A stretch of DNA of 36,745 bases from Gammaproteobacteria bacterium (GCA_903970465.1 CAJCIO010000126.1:1-36745); one strand, 5' to 3'; shown: positions 8,590 to 17,303, counted from the first letter of the stretch. Numbers and translations: made by a program. Notes: generated by a model not told the origin, from the letters alone.

Positions 8590-9078
8590 ATGGCTTCCCC
8601 AGACAAACAGCAAAAACGTGCCCAGCGGGCCAAAGCCAAGTCCAAGCAAAATCGTTCGAGCAAGCCCAAGGCCAATGTCGTCCACCCACTGCTGGCCAAC
8701 CCGCTGATCAACGAGCCATTCGATGACGTTGAAATCGATCTGAGCACCTTCGACTTCAAGGATATCGAAGACAACGGCTTCGACCCGGCGCACTTCGACG
8801 ACCTGTTCCAGGCCATGAAAGTCGGCGAAGGCATCAGCCTGTTGGCGATGTGTCTGGTATTCCTGCAGTACCCGGTGCTGGAGCTGGTAGTCGCCGAGGA
8901 AGCACAGGAGCCCGCGACCGATTTCATGATGGGGCTGCTGATCGTCTATCGCGCAATCTTCCACGACGAAGACGAAGACACCGCGGTGGCGTGGATCAGC
9001 GGGGACAGCTTCCAGCAGGCCTACAACGAAGCGTCGATGATTCTGCAGAAGAAGAACGCTCGCGACATTCGCGCGTGA
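8590..9078 (+). CDS. Small acidic conserved hypothetical protein
   Basis: I do not recognise a named domain. The 162-residue protein has a lysine/arginine-rich N-terminus (residues 1-30) that then turns strongly acidic (DDVEIDLSTFDFKDIEDNGFD). A helical, hydrophobic middle follows (GISLLAMCLVFLQYPVLELVV) and an acidic end. There is no signal peptide. Codon use is normal for the region and the frame is clean, which supports a real gene. The mixed-charge layout suggests a cytoplasmic protein that binds a partner, but no role is assigned. It stands alone between the oxygenase and an MFS transporter gene. Confidence 0.7.
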   Translation: MASPDKQQKRAQRAKAKSKQNRSSKPKANVVHPLLANPLINEPFDDVEIDLSTFDFKDIEDNGFDPAHFDDLFQAMKVGEGISLLAMCLVFLQYPVLELVVAEEAQEPATDFMMGLLIVYRAIFHDEDEDTAVAWISGDSFQQAYNEASMILQKKNARDIRA

Positions 9079-9200
9079 AGGGCCCTCCCTGGAACCTCGA
9101 CAGCGACCAGGCCGCAAATCGCTGACAAGGGTTCTTTATCGGGCACTTTTCCCCCATGATTGGTGGCCCGCTTACAGCACATCCCTGCCCGAGCCCCTCG

Positions 9201-10433
9201 ATGACCTCTGACGTTACCGCTTTGACGCCCTTCAGCCGCTATCAAAAGTTCGTTGTCGGTCTGCTGGCCACCCTGCAATTCGCGGTCATTATCGATTTCA
9301 TGCTCATGGCGCCGCTGGGCGCGATGATCATGCCGGCGCTGAGCATGTCCGCCAGCCAGTTCAGCCTGGTGGTCAGCACCTACGCGTTCGCCGCCGGTCT
9401 CAGCGGCTTGATCACCGCAGGCTTTGCGGATCGCTTCGATCGCAAGAAACTGCTGCTGTTCTTCTACAGCGGGTTCGTCCTCGGCACGCTGTGGTGTGGC
9501 CTGGCCGCCAGTTTCGAAACCTTGCTGCTGGCGCGCGTGGTCACCGGCATCTTTGCCGGGGTGATCGGCTCGATCGTGCTGGCCATCGCCGCCGACCTGT
9601 TCGCCCCGCAATCCCGCGGCCGGGTCATGGGCGTGATCCAGACTGCCTTCGCCGCCAGCCAGGTACTCGGCCTGCCCGTGGGCCTCTACCTGGCCAACCA
9701 CTGGGGCTGGCACGCGCCCTTTCTGCTGCTGGCGGCCATGGGCGCGGCCGGCGGGCTGGTGATTTTGCTGGTGATGCGGCCCGTCGCCGACCACCTCAAC
9801 GCCCCGCAGGAACACAGCGCCTTTCGCCACCTGTTCAACACCTTGGCCACCCCGCGACACTGGGCTGCCTTCGCCGCCACCGGCCTGCTGACTACCGGCG
9901 GCTACATGCTGATGCCGTTCAGCAGCGCCTTTACCGTCAACAACCTGGGCATCGAAATCACCAGCCTGCCCACCGTGTACCTGCTCACCGGCCTGTGCAC
10001 CATCGTCACCGGCCCCTTGATCGGCCGCGCCAGCGACGCCTTCGGCAAGCTGCCGGTGTTTTATATCGGCAGCGCGCTGACCATCGTCATGGTGACGATC
10101 TACACACACCTGTCCAATGTGCCGCTGCCTTGGGTCATCGTGGTCAACGCGGTGCTGTTCGTGGGGATCTTCTCTCGACTGATCCCCTTCCAGGCCATGG
10201 TCGCCGGGGTCCCGGCACCCTCCCATCGCGGGGCGTTCAATGCGGTCAGTTCGGCTATCCAGCAGCTGTCGGGTGGGTTCGCTTCGCTGTTGGCCGGGCA
10301 TATCGTCATGATCGGCGCGGACGGCAAGGTGCTGCACTTCGACGTGGTGGGCTATTGCCTGGTCGCCACCACGGTGGTTGCCGTGTATCTGGTGCGGCGG
10401 GTACAACGCGGGCTGGTGGCGACCAGCGCCTGA
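9201..10433 (+). CDS. MFS transporter (drug/solute efflux type)
   Basis: This 410-residue protein has about 12 membrane segments and the major facilitator signature GFADRFDRKKLLLF after helix 2. A motif-C-like segment (GVIQTAFAASQVLGLPVGLYL) lies near residue 150, which is typical of antiporters that export drugs or metabolites. I chose the ATG at 9201 because the sequence ahead of it is proline-rich and unlike the family. It runs convergently into the glutathione transferase gene, with 18 bases between the stops. The substrate is unknown. Confidence 0.85.
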   Translation: MTSDVTALTPFSRYQKFVVGLLATLQFAVIIDFMLMAPLGAMIMPALSMSASQFSLVVSTYAFAAGLSGLITAGFADRFDRKKLLLFFYSGFVLGTLWCGLAASFETLLLARVVTGIFAGVIGSIVLAIAADLFAPQSRGRVMGVIQTAFAASQVLGLPVGLYLANHWGWHAPFLLLAAMGAAGGLVILLVMRPVADHLNAPQEHSAFRHLFNTLATPRHWAAFAATGLLTTGGYMLMPFSSAFTVNNLGIEITSLPTVYLLTGLCTIVTGPLIGRASDAFGKLPVFYIGSALTIVMVTIYTHLSNVPLPWVIVVNAVLFVGIFSRLIPFQAMVAGVPAPSHRGAFNAVSSAIQQLSGGFASLLAGHIVMIGADGKVLHFDVVGYCLVATTVVAVYLVRRVQRGLVATSA

Positions 10434-10451
10434 CCGGCGCCTATCCGGGCC

Positions 10452-11081
10452 TCACAGCAACCCCTCCTCGTTCAACGCCTTCTGCACCGCTGGCCGGGCG
10501 ACTACCCGGTCGTACCACGCATGCAGGTTGTGCAAATGATCGAAGTGGATATCGGCCCGATAATACGAGGTCAGCCATTGCGCTTGTCCCCAACCGACTA
10601 AAGCGAACAGATAGGCGTCGGCCACCGTAAAGCGCTCGCCCATAAGGTAATGGCGGCCTTGCAGCTGTGCATCGATCCAGGCAAACCGCGCTTCGAGTCT
10701 GGGCTTGACCGTCTCTACATACCGACCGGCTAACGCCGCATACAACAGAGGGATGAAGCCTTTATGGATCTCGGCGCCGAGAAAACTCAGCCACTCCTGC
10801 AATCGGTATCGATCCAGTGAATTGTGTGCCGGTACGAGTCCAAGTTCTGGCCGCAAATCGCCCAGGTACTGCACGATCGCCGCGCCCTCGCGCAATACCG
10901 TGCCGTCTTCCAGTTCGAGCGCCGGTACATAACCGAGCGGGTTGACCTGAGAGTAGTCATCGCCTGCATCGGTCAGATGCGTCTTGTGATCGACCTTGAT
11001 CAGACTCACGTCCAGGCCAAGTTCGTGAATGATGATATGGGGCGACAAAGAGCACGCAGCGGGGATGTAGTACAGCTTCAT
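10452..11081 (-). CDS. Glutathione S-transferase, beta class
   Basis: The 209-residue protein opens MKLYYIPAACSLSPHI, the beta-class signature in which Cys10 contacts glutathione. The N-terminal thioredoxin fold includes NPLGYVPALELEDG (the cis-proline) and EGAAIVQYL. The C-terminal helical domain has the FTVADAYLF capping motif. I set the start at 11081 because homologous sequence begins there, although the frame extends seven codons upstream. The gene is divergent from an HxlR-type regulator, which suggests control in response to an electrophile or thiol stress. Confidence 0.9.
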   Translation of the reverse strand: MKLYYIPAACSLSPHIIIHELGLDVSLIKVDHKTHLTDAGDDYSQVNPLGYVPALELEDGTVLREGAAIVQYLGDLRPELGLVPAHNSLDRYRLQEWLSFLGAEIHKGFIPLLYAALAGRYVETVKPRLEARFAWIDAQLQGRHYLMGERFTVADAYLFALVGWGQAQWLTSYYRADIHFDHLHNLHAWYDRVVARPAVQKALNEEGLL

Positions 11082-11186
11082 TGGCAGACTCCAGAGCATG
11101 AACAGGGCTGTCGTTTCAGATAGAAACGTGCATCACGCATTCTAGACGGCAGGTATAAAATAGGAAGAACGCACTTTTTTGTAGTA

Positions 11187-11207
11187 TAGGTACATAAAAT
11201 ATACCTA
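11187..11207. promoter_or_regulatory. Inverted repeat, likely HxlR operator
   Basis: TAGGTA (11187-11192) and TACCTA (11202-11207) form a 6-base inverted repeat with a 9-base AT-rich spacer. It lies in the 147-base region between the divergent glutathione transferase and HxlR genes, 21 bases upstream of the regulator start. Spaced dyads of this size are usual operators for HxlR dimers. I infer autoregulation plus control of the transferase. Confidence 0.55.
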
Positions 11208-11228
11208 CATCTGTTTGGGACAGCGCTC

Positions 11229-11543
11229 ATGAAAGACAACGTATCAGGCTGCTCGGTGGAAGAAGCGATGCGCTTGCTGGGCGGCCGCTGGCGTCTGCTG
11301 CTGGCTTCGTACCTGCTGGACGGACCGAAGCGTTTCAACGCGTTGCGCCGGGATATACCGGCCATATCCCAGCGAATGCTGACACTGGATCTGCGTGCGC
11401 TTGAAGAGGCAGGCCTGGTAAAGCGCACGGTGTTTCCTACAGTGCCAGTAACGGTCGAGTATGAACTGACCGAAGATGGCCGGCGTCTGGAGCCGGTGGT
11501 CGAGGTGATGCGGCAGTTCGGGTTGTGGGTCAAGGCTCGATAA
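11229..11543 (+). CDS. HxlR-family transcriptional regulator
   Basis: This 104-residue protein fills one HxlR domain. CSVEEAMRLLGGRWRLLLASYLLDGPKRFNAL opens the winged helix, and the recognition helix lies in ISQRMLTLDLRALEEAGLV. The wing is in YELTEDGRRLEPVV. HxlR proteins bind as dimers and many sense aldehydes, quinones or thiol-reactive compounds, often through an N-terminal cysteine; Cys8 is in the right place. It is divergent from the beta-class glutathione transferase gene, with an inverted repeat between them, which fits a local switch. Confidence 0.9.
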   Translation: MKDNVSGCSVEEAMRLLGGRWRLLLASYLLDGPKRFNALRRDIPAISQRMLTLDLRALEEAGLVKRTVFPTVPVTVEYELTEDGRRLEPVVEVMRQFGLWVKAR

Positions 11544-11725
11544 TGGAGGCTTTCCCGAGTCGATGACCGATCGATCCGGTGGCCCCCACAGCCCATGACG
11601 GCCATGAAAAATCCCCGCCCGATATGAACGTATCGCCCTGGCCGTTGATCTCAACCTCTCTGGCAAAGCCCTTTCGAAGCCTTTTCGCCAAGCGCGCCGA
11701 CCATCAGGGTCACAGGAGTCACTCG

Positions 11726-12853
11726 ATGTTTCACGTTATGTTCAGCACCCCTTGCCTCTATGTGATCGTTCGGTTCATCTGGCCCATGCCATGGCCCCTG
11801 CCCGTCCGGTTGGCCAGTGCGCTGGTGCTGCTGCTCGCTTCGCAGTACCACCTGTATGCCAGGTTCTCGTCCGGCAGCGTGTTCTCGCCGGAGTTTCCGC
11901 GCGCGGTGTTGATATTCTTCAACTGGGCGTTCGGCGCGATATTGCTGATCGCGGTGCTGCAAATTGTCGTCGACCTGGGCACGCTGCTGACGATGCTGGT
12001 GCGCCGCCAATGGCTGACCATCCCCGCCTCGCTACGCTATGCCATAGGGACCGCGGCACTGTTGCTGGCGGCCATTGGCGTACAGCAGGCGGTGCGCGTG
12101 CCGCCGGTGAAGGATATTGAGGTGGCGATCAAAGACCTCCCCCCGCAGTTCGACGGCTACACGCTGTTGCAACTGACCGATATGCACATCACTCGGCTGT
12201 TCAACGAACCATGGGCCCGCGCGGTGGTGGACCGCTCCAATACGCTAGGGGTCAACCTGATCGTGATCACCGGCGACCTGATCGACGGCCCGCTCAGCGC
12301 GCGCACGCACGACGTCGAGCCGTTGCGTGACCTGCATGCCCCCGATGGGGTGTATGTGATCCCGGGCAACCACGAATACTTCTTCGACAACGAGGAGTGG
12401 ATGCAGTATTTCGTCTCCTTGGGCATGAAGCGCCTGACCAACAGCCACTCGGTGATCGATCGCGACGGCGCACACTTGGTCATCGCCGGGGTCACCGATC
12501 TCAGTGCACCGCGCGCCGGCTTGCCCGGGCCAGACCTGCAACAGGCACTGGCCGGAGCCCCCGCCGATGCGCCGATCATCCTGCTCGACCACCAACCGCG
12601 CAATGCCCGGCAAGCCGCCCGTCAAGGCGTGGCGCTGCAGTTGTCGGGCCATACCCACGGCGGCATGATCCGCCCGCTCGACCTGATCATCGCCCGCGCC
12701 AACGAGGGCTTCGTGTCCGGGTTCTACAACGTCGATGGCATGCAGCTCTACGTCAATAACGGCACGGCCCTCTGGCCTGGTTTTGCCATACGCCTAGGCG
12801 TGCCTTCGGAGCTGACGCGCATTACCCTCCGGCGCGCCGTGGCGCCGGGCTGA
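11726..12853 (+). CDS. Membrane-anchored metallophosphoesterase
   Basis: The 375-residue protein has three to four N-terminal membrane segments (residues about 10-120) followed by a calcineurin-like phosphoesterase domain. Metal ligands are visible in order: TDMH (Asp152, His154), GDLIDG (Asp184), GNHEYF (Asn215, His216) and SGHTHGG (His309, His311). It resembles the YkuE/YaeI group, some of which act on lipid-linked phosphates. I chose the ATG at 11726 because AGGAG lies at 11714-11718 and the upstream sequence in the frame is unlike a protein of this family. The gene stands alone. Confidence 0.88.
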   Translation: MFHVMFSTPCLYVIVRFIWPMPWPLPVRLASALVLLLASQYHLYARFSSGSVFSPEFPRAVLIFFNWAFGAILLIAVLQIVVDLGTLLTMLVRRQWLTIPASLRYAIGTAALLLAAIGVQQAVRVPPVKDIEVAIKDLPPQFDGYTLLQLTDMHITRLFNEPWARAVVDRSNTLGVNLIVITGDLIDGPLSARTHDVEPLRDLHAPDGVYVIPGNHEYFFDNEEWMQYFVSLGMKRLTNSHSVIDRDGAHLVIAGVTDLSAPRAGLPGPDLQQALAGAPADAPIILLDHQPRNARQAARQGVALQLSGHTHGGMIRPLDLIIARANEGFVSGFYNVDGMQLYVNNGTALWPGFAIRLGVPSELTRITLRRAVAPG

Positions 12854-12923
12854 GGTTGCGTTGATCGCACATGGCATTACCGATGAGCGACGCCATTAAG
12901 CCCGCGACACAATCCAATAATTA

Positions 12924-12938
12924 GCGCACCGTGTGCGC
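12924..12938. promoter_or_regulatory. Short palindrome upstream of the small HTH gene
   Basis: GCGCAC (12924-12929) and GTGCGC (12933-12938) form a perfect dyad with a 3-base centre, 42 bases ahead of the small DNA-binding protein at 12981. It could be an autoregulatory operator. It has no T-run and is probably not a terminator. Confidence 0.35.
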
Positions 12939-12980
12939 ATACCTCGAACGCCTGACGACTCACCTTTATCTGGACGTTAC

Positions 12981-13220
12981 ATGACACCCAACGCAGAACA
13001 CTACAATCCTTCCACGGACTATGCCGACAAGCTCATTTCGCGCATTGGACAGACCCCCTCATGGATCGCCAAGCGCATCGGTGTGACTGACAAGCGCATT
13101 CGCTACATCCTCGAGGGTGAACGGACCGTGAAGGGCGAAACCACGCCGATTCAGATGACGTATACCGAGCAGTTTGCGCTTGAGTGTCTGGCTGCAGAGG
13201 CTAAAGCGTTGAAGCAATAA
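12981..13220 (+). CDS. Small helix-turn-helix protein
   Basis: From the ATG at 12981 the product is 79 residues. A helix-turn-helix is clear at about residues 23-45 (SWIAKRIGVTDKRIRYILEG), where the second helix would contact DNA. The rest is short and lacks a sensor domain. An in-frame ATG-less extension upstream reaches 12933, but it crosses a palindrome and looks non-coding. Proteins like this are common as phage-type or orphan regulators. No phage genes are nearby, so I leave its role open. It converges with the GFA gene across a hairpin. Confidence 0.68.
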   Translation: MTPNAEHYNPSTDYADKLISRIGQTPSWIAKRIGVTDKRIRYILEGERTVKGETTPIQMTYTEQFALECLAAEAKALKQ

Positions 13221-13236
13221 CGTTCGATAGCGTCGC

Positions 13237-13259
13237 GGAGCGGTCTGAAATACCGCTCC
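13237..13259. terminator. Bidirectional hairpin between convergent genes
   Basis: GGAGCGGT (13237-13244) pairs perfectly with ACCGCTCC (13252-13259) across a 7-base loop. It lies between the stops of the small HTH gene and the GFA gene. There is no clear T-run on either side, so it may be a Rho-assisted or mRNA-stabilising stem. Confidence 0.5.
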
Positions 13260-13277
13260 AACTGAACCCCTCAACCC

Positions 13278-13706
13278 TCAAACCCGCAAAGCCCCAAGCA
13301 GCGACTCCAGCGATTCCACAGAAGCCTCAAACACATGCTCGGACCGCAACGTATCCCACGGCATCGCGTCCCCCACGCAATAATCCCCCACACACACCAT
13401 GGCGCTGCCCTGCGCCGCCAACAATCCCAACGGCACCCAAACATAACGCGAGCCCCGCAAGGCATTGGGCACCGTCGACCCGCATTGCTTACAGAAGTCA
13501 TTGCGATAACCGCTGGATTTACACCAGCTGTTGATCTCGGCTTCCCCTGCCTCCCACTTGAAATCGGCTTCAGTGACGATCGTCGCGCAGTTGTAACCCG
13601 TGCCGGTTTGCCGGCGGCAGAGCGAGCAGTGGCACCGATAGAAATAAAGTGGCTCTGCACTCAGCGAAAAAACCACGGCCCCGCAGAGGCACTGTCCTGT
13701 CAGCAT
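13278..13706 (-). CDS. GFA/CENP-V domain zinc protein
   Basis: This 142-residue protein is of the family named after glutathione-dependent formaldehyde-activating enzyme. The zinc-binding cysteines are in order: GQCLCGA (Cys6, Cys8), RCHCSLC (Cys25, Cys27, Cys30) and FCKQCGS (Cys72, Cys75). Length is normal. Most members have no proven reaction and the formaldehyde role is disputed, so the name gives only the fold. The AAGGA upstream of 13706 on the minus strand supports the start. Confidence 0.88.
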   Translation of the reverse strand: MLTGQCLCGAVVFSLSAEPLYFYRCHCSLCRRQTGTGYNCATIVTEADFKWEAGEAEINSWCKSSGYRNDFCKQCGSTVPNALRGSRYVWVPLGLLAAQGSAMVCVGDYCVGDAMPWDTLRSEHVFEASVESLESLLGALRV

Positions 13707-14006
13707 TTATGGATTCCTTATCAGTAGGCGTGAACGTAACGTTTGGGTCTCAGGCGGATGGTATAGGGACTTGCTGTGATATTCAGTCACCCGTGGGCCT
13801 GACTCTGTCTTTACTTCGGCGGTCACTGGCCTCGCGCTGGGGCAGACCATTCGCGCGGCGCTGGCCAGGTGCCCAGGGATGCCATAAACACTCAGGCGCA
13901 GCGGCTGTCGCGGATTTCATGTGTCGGGCAACGTCTGTACCTATACTCACGTTGTCGCTGGATTCTCATCCAGCTTGAACACCGTACAGCCCACCAGGCA
14001 GAACAC
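13707..14006. other. Intergenic region, no gene seen
   Basis: About 300 bases separate the divergent GFA and binding-protein genes. I see no convincing protein on either strand. A 7-base stem with a TCTC loop (GCTGGAT at 13957-13963, ATCCAGC at 13968-13974) lies 33 bases ahead of the downstream start. It is probably part of the leader. Confidence 0.5.
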
Positions 14007-14765
14007 GTGAAACAGTCGATACCTACCCTAGCGCTGTTGTGCATGTTGCTCGGTATCACTGGCCCCCCGGTCAGGGCCGATGACTATCAAGTCGTTACCG
14101 AAGAATGGCCGCCGTACAACTATCAGGAGAATGGTCAGATCACCGGCATGACCACGGAGATCGTCCGGGCCATTATGGCGCTGACCGGCGATCACTTCGA
14201 GATCCTCATGCTGCCCAGCATGCGCACCACCTACCTGCTGAATTCCCGCCCGAAAACGATTGTGTATTCGCTGTTCCGGACCCCGGAGCGCGAGGCTTTA
14301 TACAAGTGGGTCGGACCGATCGCGGAAGAGTCCATCTACCCCTATCAAATGGCCGACGCGCAGCAACCGGTCAACACCCTTGAACAACTGCACCAGGCGC
14401 CGCGGATCACTACGCGCCAGGCGGGCCTGATACCGGATTGGTTGCAGGCGCGAGGCTTCACCAACCTCGACAGAAGCGCCAACAGCAACCAGCAGCTATA
14501 CCGCATGCTGCTGGCCAAACGTACCGATCTGATCGTCGGCGATACTGCGGCAGGCGTGGCGTACAACAGCCGCCAACTGGATATCCCAACCGGGACCTTG
14601 CGCCAGATACCGGTCGAGCTCTACCGCTCCGCGCTGTACATCGCTTTCAGCCACGATTGTGACGACAAGGTGGTCCATGCCTGGTCCAGCGCGCTGGACA
14701 GATTGCGCCAGACAGGGGCTTTAGCGCGGATCATCCAGCGGTATGACAATCCGGTCGAGCCCTAA
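14007..14765 (+). CDS. Periplasmic solute-binding protein (SBP_bac_3-like), orphan
   Basis: Starting at the GTG at 14007, the 252-residue protein begins with a signal peptide (VKQSIPTLALLCMLLGITG, cleavage near VRA-DD at residue 23). The mature part opens with YQVVTEEWPPYNYQENGQ, the usual first strand of small polar-solute binding proteins. IVYSLFRTPEREALYKWVGP then corresponds to the hinge region. No ABC genes are adjacent. This subgroup is often annotated as amino-acid-binding and includes stand-alone members of uncertain job. A longer ATG frame from 13869 exists, but its extra 46 residues look non-coding and would bury the signal peptide. Confidence 0.8.
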   Translation: MKQSIPTLALLCMLLGITGPPVRADDYQVVTEEWPPYNYQENGQITGMTTEIVRAIMALTGDHFEILMLPSMRTTYLLNSRPKTIVYSLFRTPEREALYKWVGPIAEESIYPYQMADAQQPVNTLEQLHQAPRITTRQAGLIPDWLQARGFTNLDRSANSNQQLYRMLLAKRTDLIVGDTAAGVAYNSRQLDIPTGTLRQIPVELYRSALYIAFSHDCDDKVVHAWSSALDRLRQTGALARIIQRYDNPVEP

Positions 14766-14783
14766 TACTCAAGATAATTAATC

Positions 14784-14839
14784 CCCATATATGGGATGTC
14801 AAATCATATATTGAGCTATCCATAAATCTCGTCTATGGT
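14784..14839 (+). promoter_or_regulatory. Putative sigma-70 promoter and palindromic operator of the ACS transporter
   Basis: A perfect 12-base palindrome, CCCATATATGGG, lies at 14784-14795. A fair sigma-70 pair follows: TTGAGC at 14811-14816 and TATGGT at 14834-14839, with a 17-base spacer. It leads to the transporter start at 14889. The palindrome just upstream of the -35 box is in place for a regulator. Confidence 0.4.
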
Positions 14840-14888
14840 GGGCCCACACCCCCGTTGCTTACTCTCATAACAACAATAGAGAGGCCAC

Positions 14889-16232
14889 ATGCACCTGCCA
14901 TCCATGGATTCGGGCCTGCACGCCAGCACCATGAAGCGTCTCAACCTCAAGTTGATCCCCTTCCTGATGTTGCTGTACATGGTCGCCTACATCGACAAAT
15001 CGAACATTTCCGTCGCCGCCCTGCAGATGAACGCGGAACTGGGCCTGACCGCGCAAATGTACGGGTTGGGCGTCGGTTTGTTCTTCCTCACCTATATCCT
15101 CCTGGAAGTGCCCAGCAGTGTGATCCTCACCAAGGTCGGCGCGCGCCGCTGGATCGCACGCATCATGATCACCTGGGGCATCGTCGCTGCGGGCATGAGT
15201 CTGGTGCAGAGCGCCCACCAACTGTATGGCATGCGCCTGCTGTTGGGCGCCGCCGAGGCCGGGTTCACGCCGGGGATCATCTATTACCTGTCCCAGTGGT
15301 ATCCGCGCAGCGATCGGGCCAAGGCCATGTCGTTCTTTTATATCGGCGCGGCACTGGCCTCGGTGATCGGCCTGCCGCTGTCGGGGGCCTTTCTGCACAT
15401 GGATGGATACTTCGGGGTCAGTGGCTGGCGCTGGTTGTTCCTGATGGAAGGCTTGCCGGCGGTGGTGCTGGGCATCGTGGTACTGCGCTACCTGCCGGAC
15501 AGCCCGCAGAGCACCCATTGGCTGCAGCCCGAGCAGAAAGACTGGCTGAGCCGCACCATTGCCGCCGAGCAGGCCAAGACGCCGATCTCTCATCATGCCG
15601 GATGGCAAATGGCGTTCCGCAGCCGGCAAGTCTGGTTGCTCAGCCTGTTCTGGCTGCTGCAGGCATTCGGCACCATCGGCATCACGCTGTTCCTGCCGCT
15701 GATCGTCAAGTCGGTGTCAGGGCAGGAATCCTTCACCGTCAGTGTGCTGTCGGCCGTGCCCTTCCTGTTCGCCTGCGTGTTCATGTACCTCAATGGCACG
15801 CACTCGGATCGCCAGCGCGAGCGCGGCTGGCATTTGTGCGTGCCGCTGGTACTGGCCGGCGTGCTGCTGGCGCTGGCGGTGGCGACCAGCAACCCGTGGC
15901 TGGCCTACGCCTTGCTGGTAGTCGCCGTGGGCCTGAACTGGGCGGCGACGCCGGTGTTCTGGGCGACCACCACCGAGTACCTCTCCGGCGCTGCGGCGGC
16001 GGCCTCGATCGCCTTGATCAACTCCATCGCCAATATCGCCGGCCTCGGCTTGCCACCGGTCATGGGCCTGATCAAAGACGTCACCCAGAGCTACGACTAT
16101 GCCCTGCTGCTGGTCTCCGTCGCGCTGTTGGCGGGCGGTGTACTGGGCCTCTATCTGGGCCGCGCCCGCCGCGCGGCAGCGCCTTTAACCGCCAATCCTT
16201 CGCGAGGTTTCGATGAAGCCAAGAGTCCTTAA
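14889..16232 (+). CDS. MFS transporter, anion:cation symporter (ACS) type
   Basis: The 447-residue protein has 12 predicted membrane segments. Its pattern is that of ACS symporters, which import organic acids such as hexuronates, tartrate and phthalate. Diagnostic parts are LYMVAYIDKSNISVAALQMN in helix 1, GVGLFFLTYILLEVPSSVIL in helix 2 and GAAEAGFTPGIIYYLSQWYP in helix 4. The gene overlaps the following hydroxyacid dehydrogenase start by 20 bases, which implies translational coupling. It may import a 2-hydroxy or 2-oxo acid that the dehydrogenase processes. The overlap supports the pairing; the substrate is inferred only. Confidence 0.9.
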   Translation: MHLPSMDSGLHASTMKRLNLKLIPFLMLLYMVAYIDKSNISVAALQMNAELGLTAQMYGLGVGLFFLTYILLEVPSSVILTKVGARRWIARIMITWGIVAAGMSLVQSAHQLYGMRLLLGAAEAGFTPGIIYYLSQWYPRSDRAKAMSFFYIGAALASVIGLPLSGAFLHMDGYFGVSGWRWLFLMEGLPAVVLGIVVLRYLPDSPQSTHWLQPEQKDWLSRTIAAEQAKTPISHHAGWQMAFRSRQVWLLSLFWLLQAFGTIGITLFLPLIVKSVSGQESFTVSVLSAVPFLFACVFMYLNGTHSDRQRERGWHLCVPLVLAGVLLALAVATSNPWLAYALLVVAVGLNWAATPVFWATTTEYLSGAAAAASIALINSIANIAGLGLPPVMGLIKDVTQSYDYALLLVSVALLAGGVLGLYLGRARRAAAPLTANPSRGFDEAKSP

Positions 16233-17141
16233 GATCGCCACACTGCCGCCCATGCTCGATGAAGCCCTGCACGCCACCTACGAGGTGGTCGAGGCGCACC
16301 AGGACGGCACCGGGGTGAGCGCGGCGACGGCCGATATTCGCGCGCTGGTGGCCAACGGCGAGTCCACGGTCACCCGGCAACTGCTGGAGCAACTGCCGGC
16401 CCTGGAGGTCATCGCCGTGCTGGGCGTGGGCTACGACGGCGTCGACGTCAAAGCGGCCCGCGAACGTGGCATTCAGGTGACGCACACCCCCGATGTACTG
16501 ACCGACGACGTGGCCGACTTCGCCATGGCGCTGCTGCTCGGCATCGCCCGCAACACCGGGTGGCCGACCAGTTCACCCGCTCGGGCGCCTGGGCCAACGG
16601 GCCTTTTGCATTCAGTCGCAAAGTCAGCGGTGCACGCCTGGGCATCATCGGCCTGGGCCGCATCGGCAAGGCCATCGCGCATCGCGCCCAGGCCTTCGAC
16701 ATGTCGATCGCCTACACCGGGCGGCAGCCGCAAGCGGTCGATCATGCCTACTTCAGCAGCGCAGTCGAACTGGCAGCAGCGGTAGATTTTTTGGTGGTGG
16801 CGGTTGGCGGTGGTGCGGGTACCTATCACCTGGTGAATGAACAGGTGCTGGACGCGCTAGGGCCGCAGGGCTACTTGATCAATGTCGGACGTGGCAGCGT
16901 AGTCGACGAGCAAGCGCTTGCGAGGGCGCTGGCTCAGGGTCGAATCGCCGGTGCAGCGCTGGATGTGTATGAAAACGAACCACGGCCACACGCTGATCTG
17001 TTGGGGCTGGACAACGTGCTGCTCACCCCGCACATGGCCAGTGCGACGCTGGACACTCGACGGGCCATGTCCGATCTGGTGATGGCTAACCTGCAGGCCT
17101 GGCAGAGCCAAACCTCATTGCCTACGCCAGTGCCGGAATAA
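16213..17141 (+). pseudogene. D-2-hydroxyacid dehydrogenase, frameshifted
   Basis: This is a D-isomer-specific 2-hydroxyacid dehydrogenase (glyoxylate/hydroxypyruvate reductase-like) split over two frames. The first frame runs from 16213 to ALLLGIARNT near 16555. The second resumes with VADQFTRSGAW at 16560 and carries the NAD-binding GLGRIGKAI, the catalytic Arg (NVGRGSVVDEQAL), Glu (LDVYENEP) and His (TPHMASAT). Adding one C in the ACCGGG at about 16555-16560 would restore a protein of about 309 residues with all catalytic residues. The cause is either a real one-base loss or a sequencing error in a GC run. In the annotated sequence the first frame goes on as an unrelated tail to 16785. Confidence 0.85.
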
Positions 17142-17234
17142 CGGGTTGCCCGCACGCGCGTCTACAGGCTGGCGCAGCGCACACTAACGATGCGCCCGCC
17201 TCAACATCGCTCACTTACACCCCACGCCCTGGAA

Positions 17235-17260
17235 ATTGGTTCGCGTCATCGCGAACCAAT
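17235..17260. promoter_or_regulatory. 26-bp inverted repeat with ATTGGT half-sites
   Basis: ATTGGTTCGCG (17235-17245) and CGCGAACCAAT (17250-17260) are perfect 11-base arms around TCAT. The outer ATTGGT half-sites resemble those of FadR-subfamily GntR regulators such as PdhR (ATTGGT-N3-ACCAAT), but the spacing here is far wider. About 140 bases upstream of the putative sigma-54 start point is also a usual place for an activator site. It could bind the GntR protein encoded at 17463 or an enhancer-binding protein. Confidence 0.6.
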
Positions 17261-17285
17261 CTGCACACCGCGCGAACCTGCCTCT

Positions 17286-17303
17286 GAACCAATGAGCCAT
17301 TGG
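17286..17303. promoter_or_regulatory. Second AACCAAT/ATTGG element
   Basis: GAACCAAT is followed after GAGCC by ATTGG. The half-sites are the same as in the 17235-17260 repeat, but they face outward. It is probably another binding site for the same protein. Confidence 0.45.

Noticed and set aside
14820..14888. Sigma-54 promoter before the ACS transporter
   Set aside because: TTGCT occurs, but there is no GG exactly ten bases ahead of its GC.
16560..17141. Separate small NAD-binding protein starting at GTG 16560
   Set aside because: The sequence is the direct continuation of the dehydrogenase in the next frame, with no ribosome site of its own.
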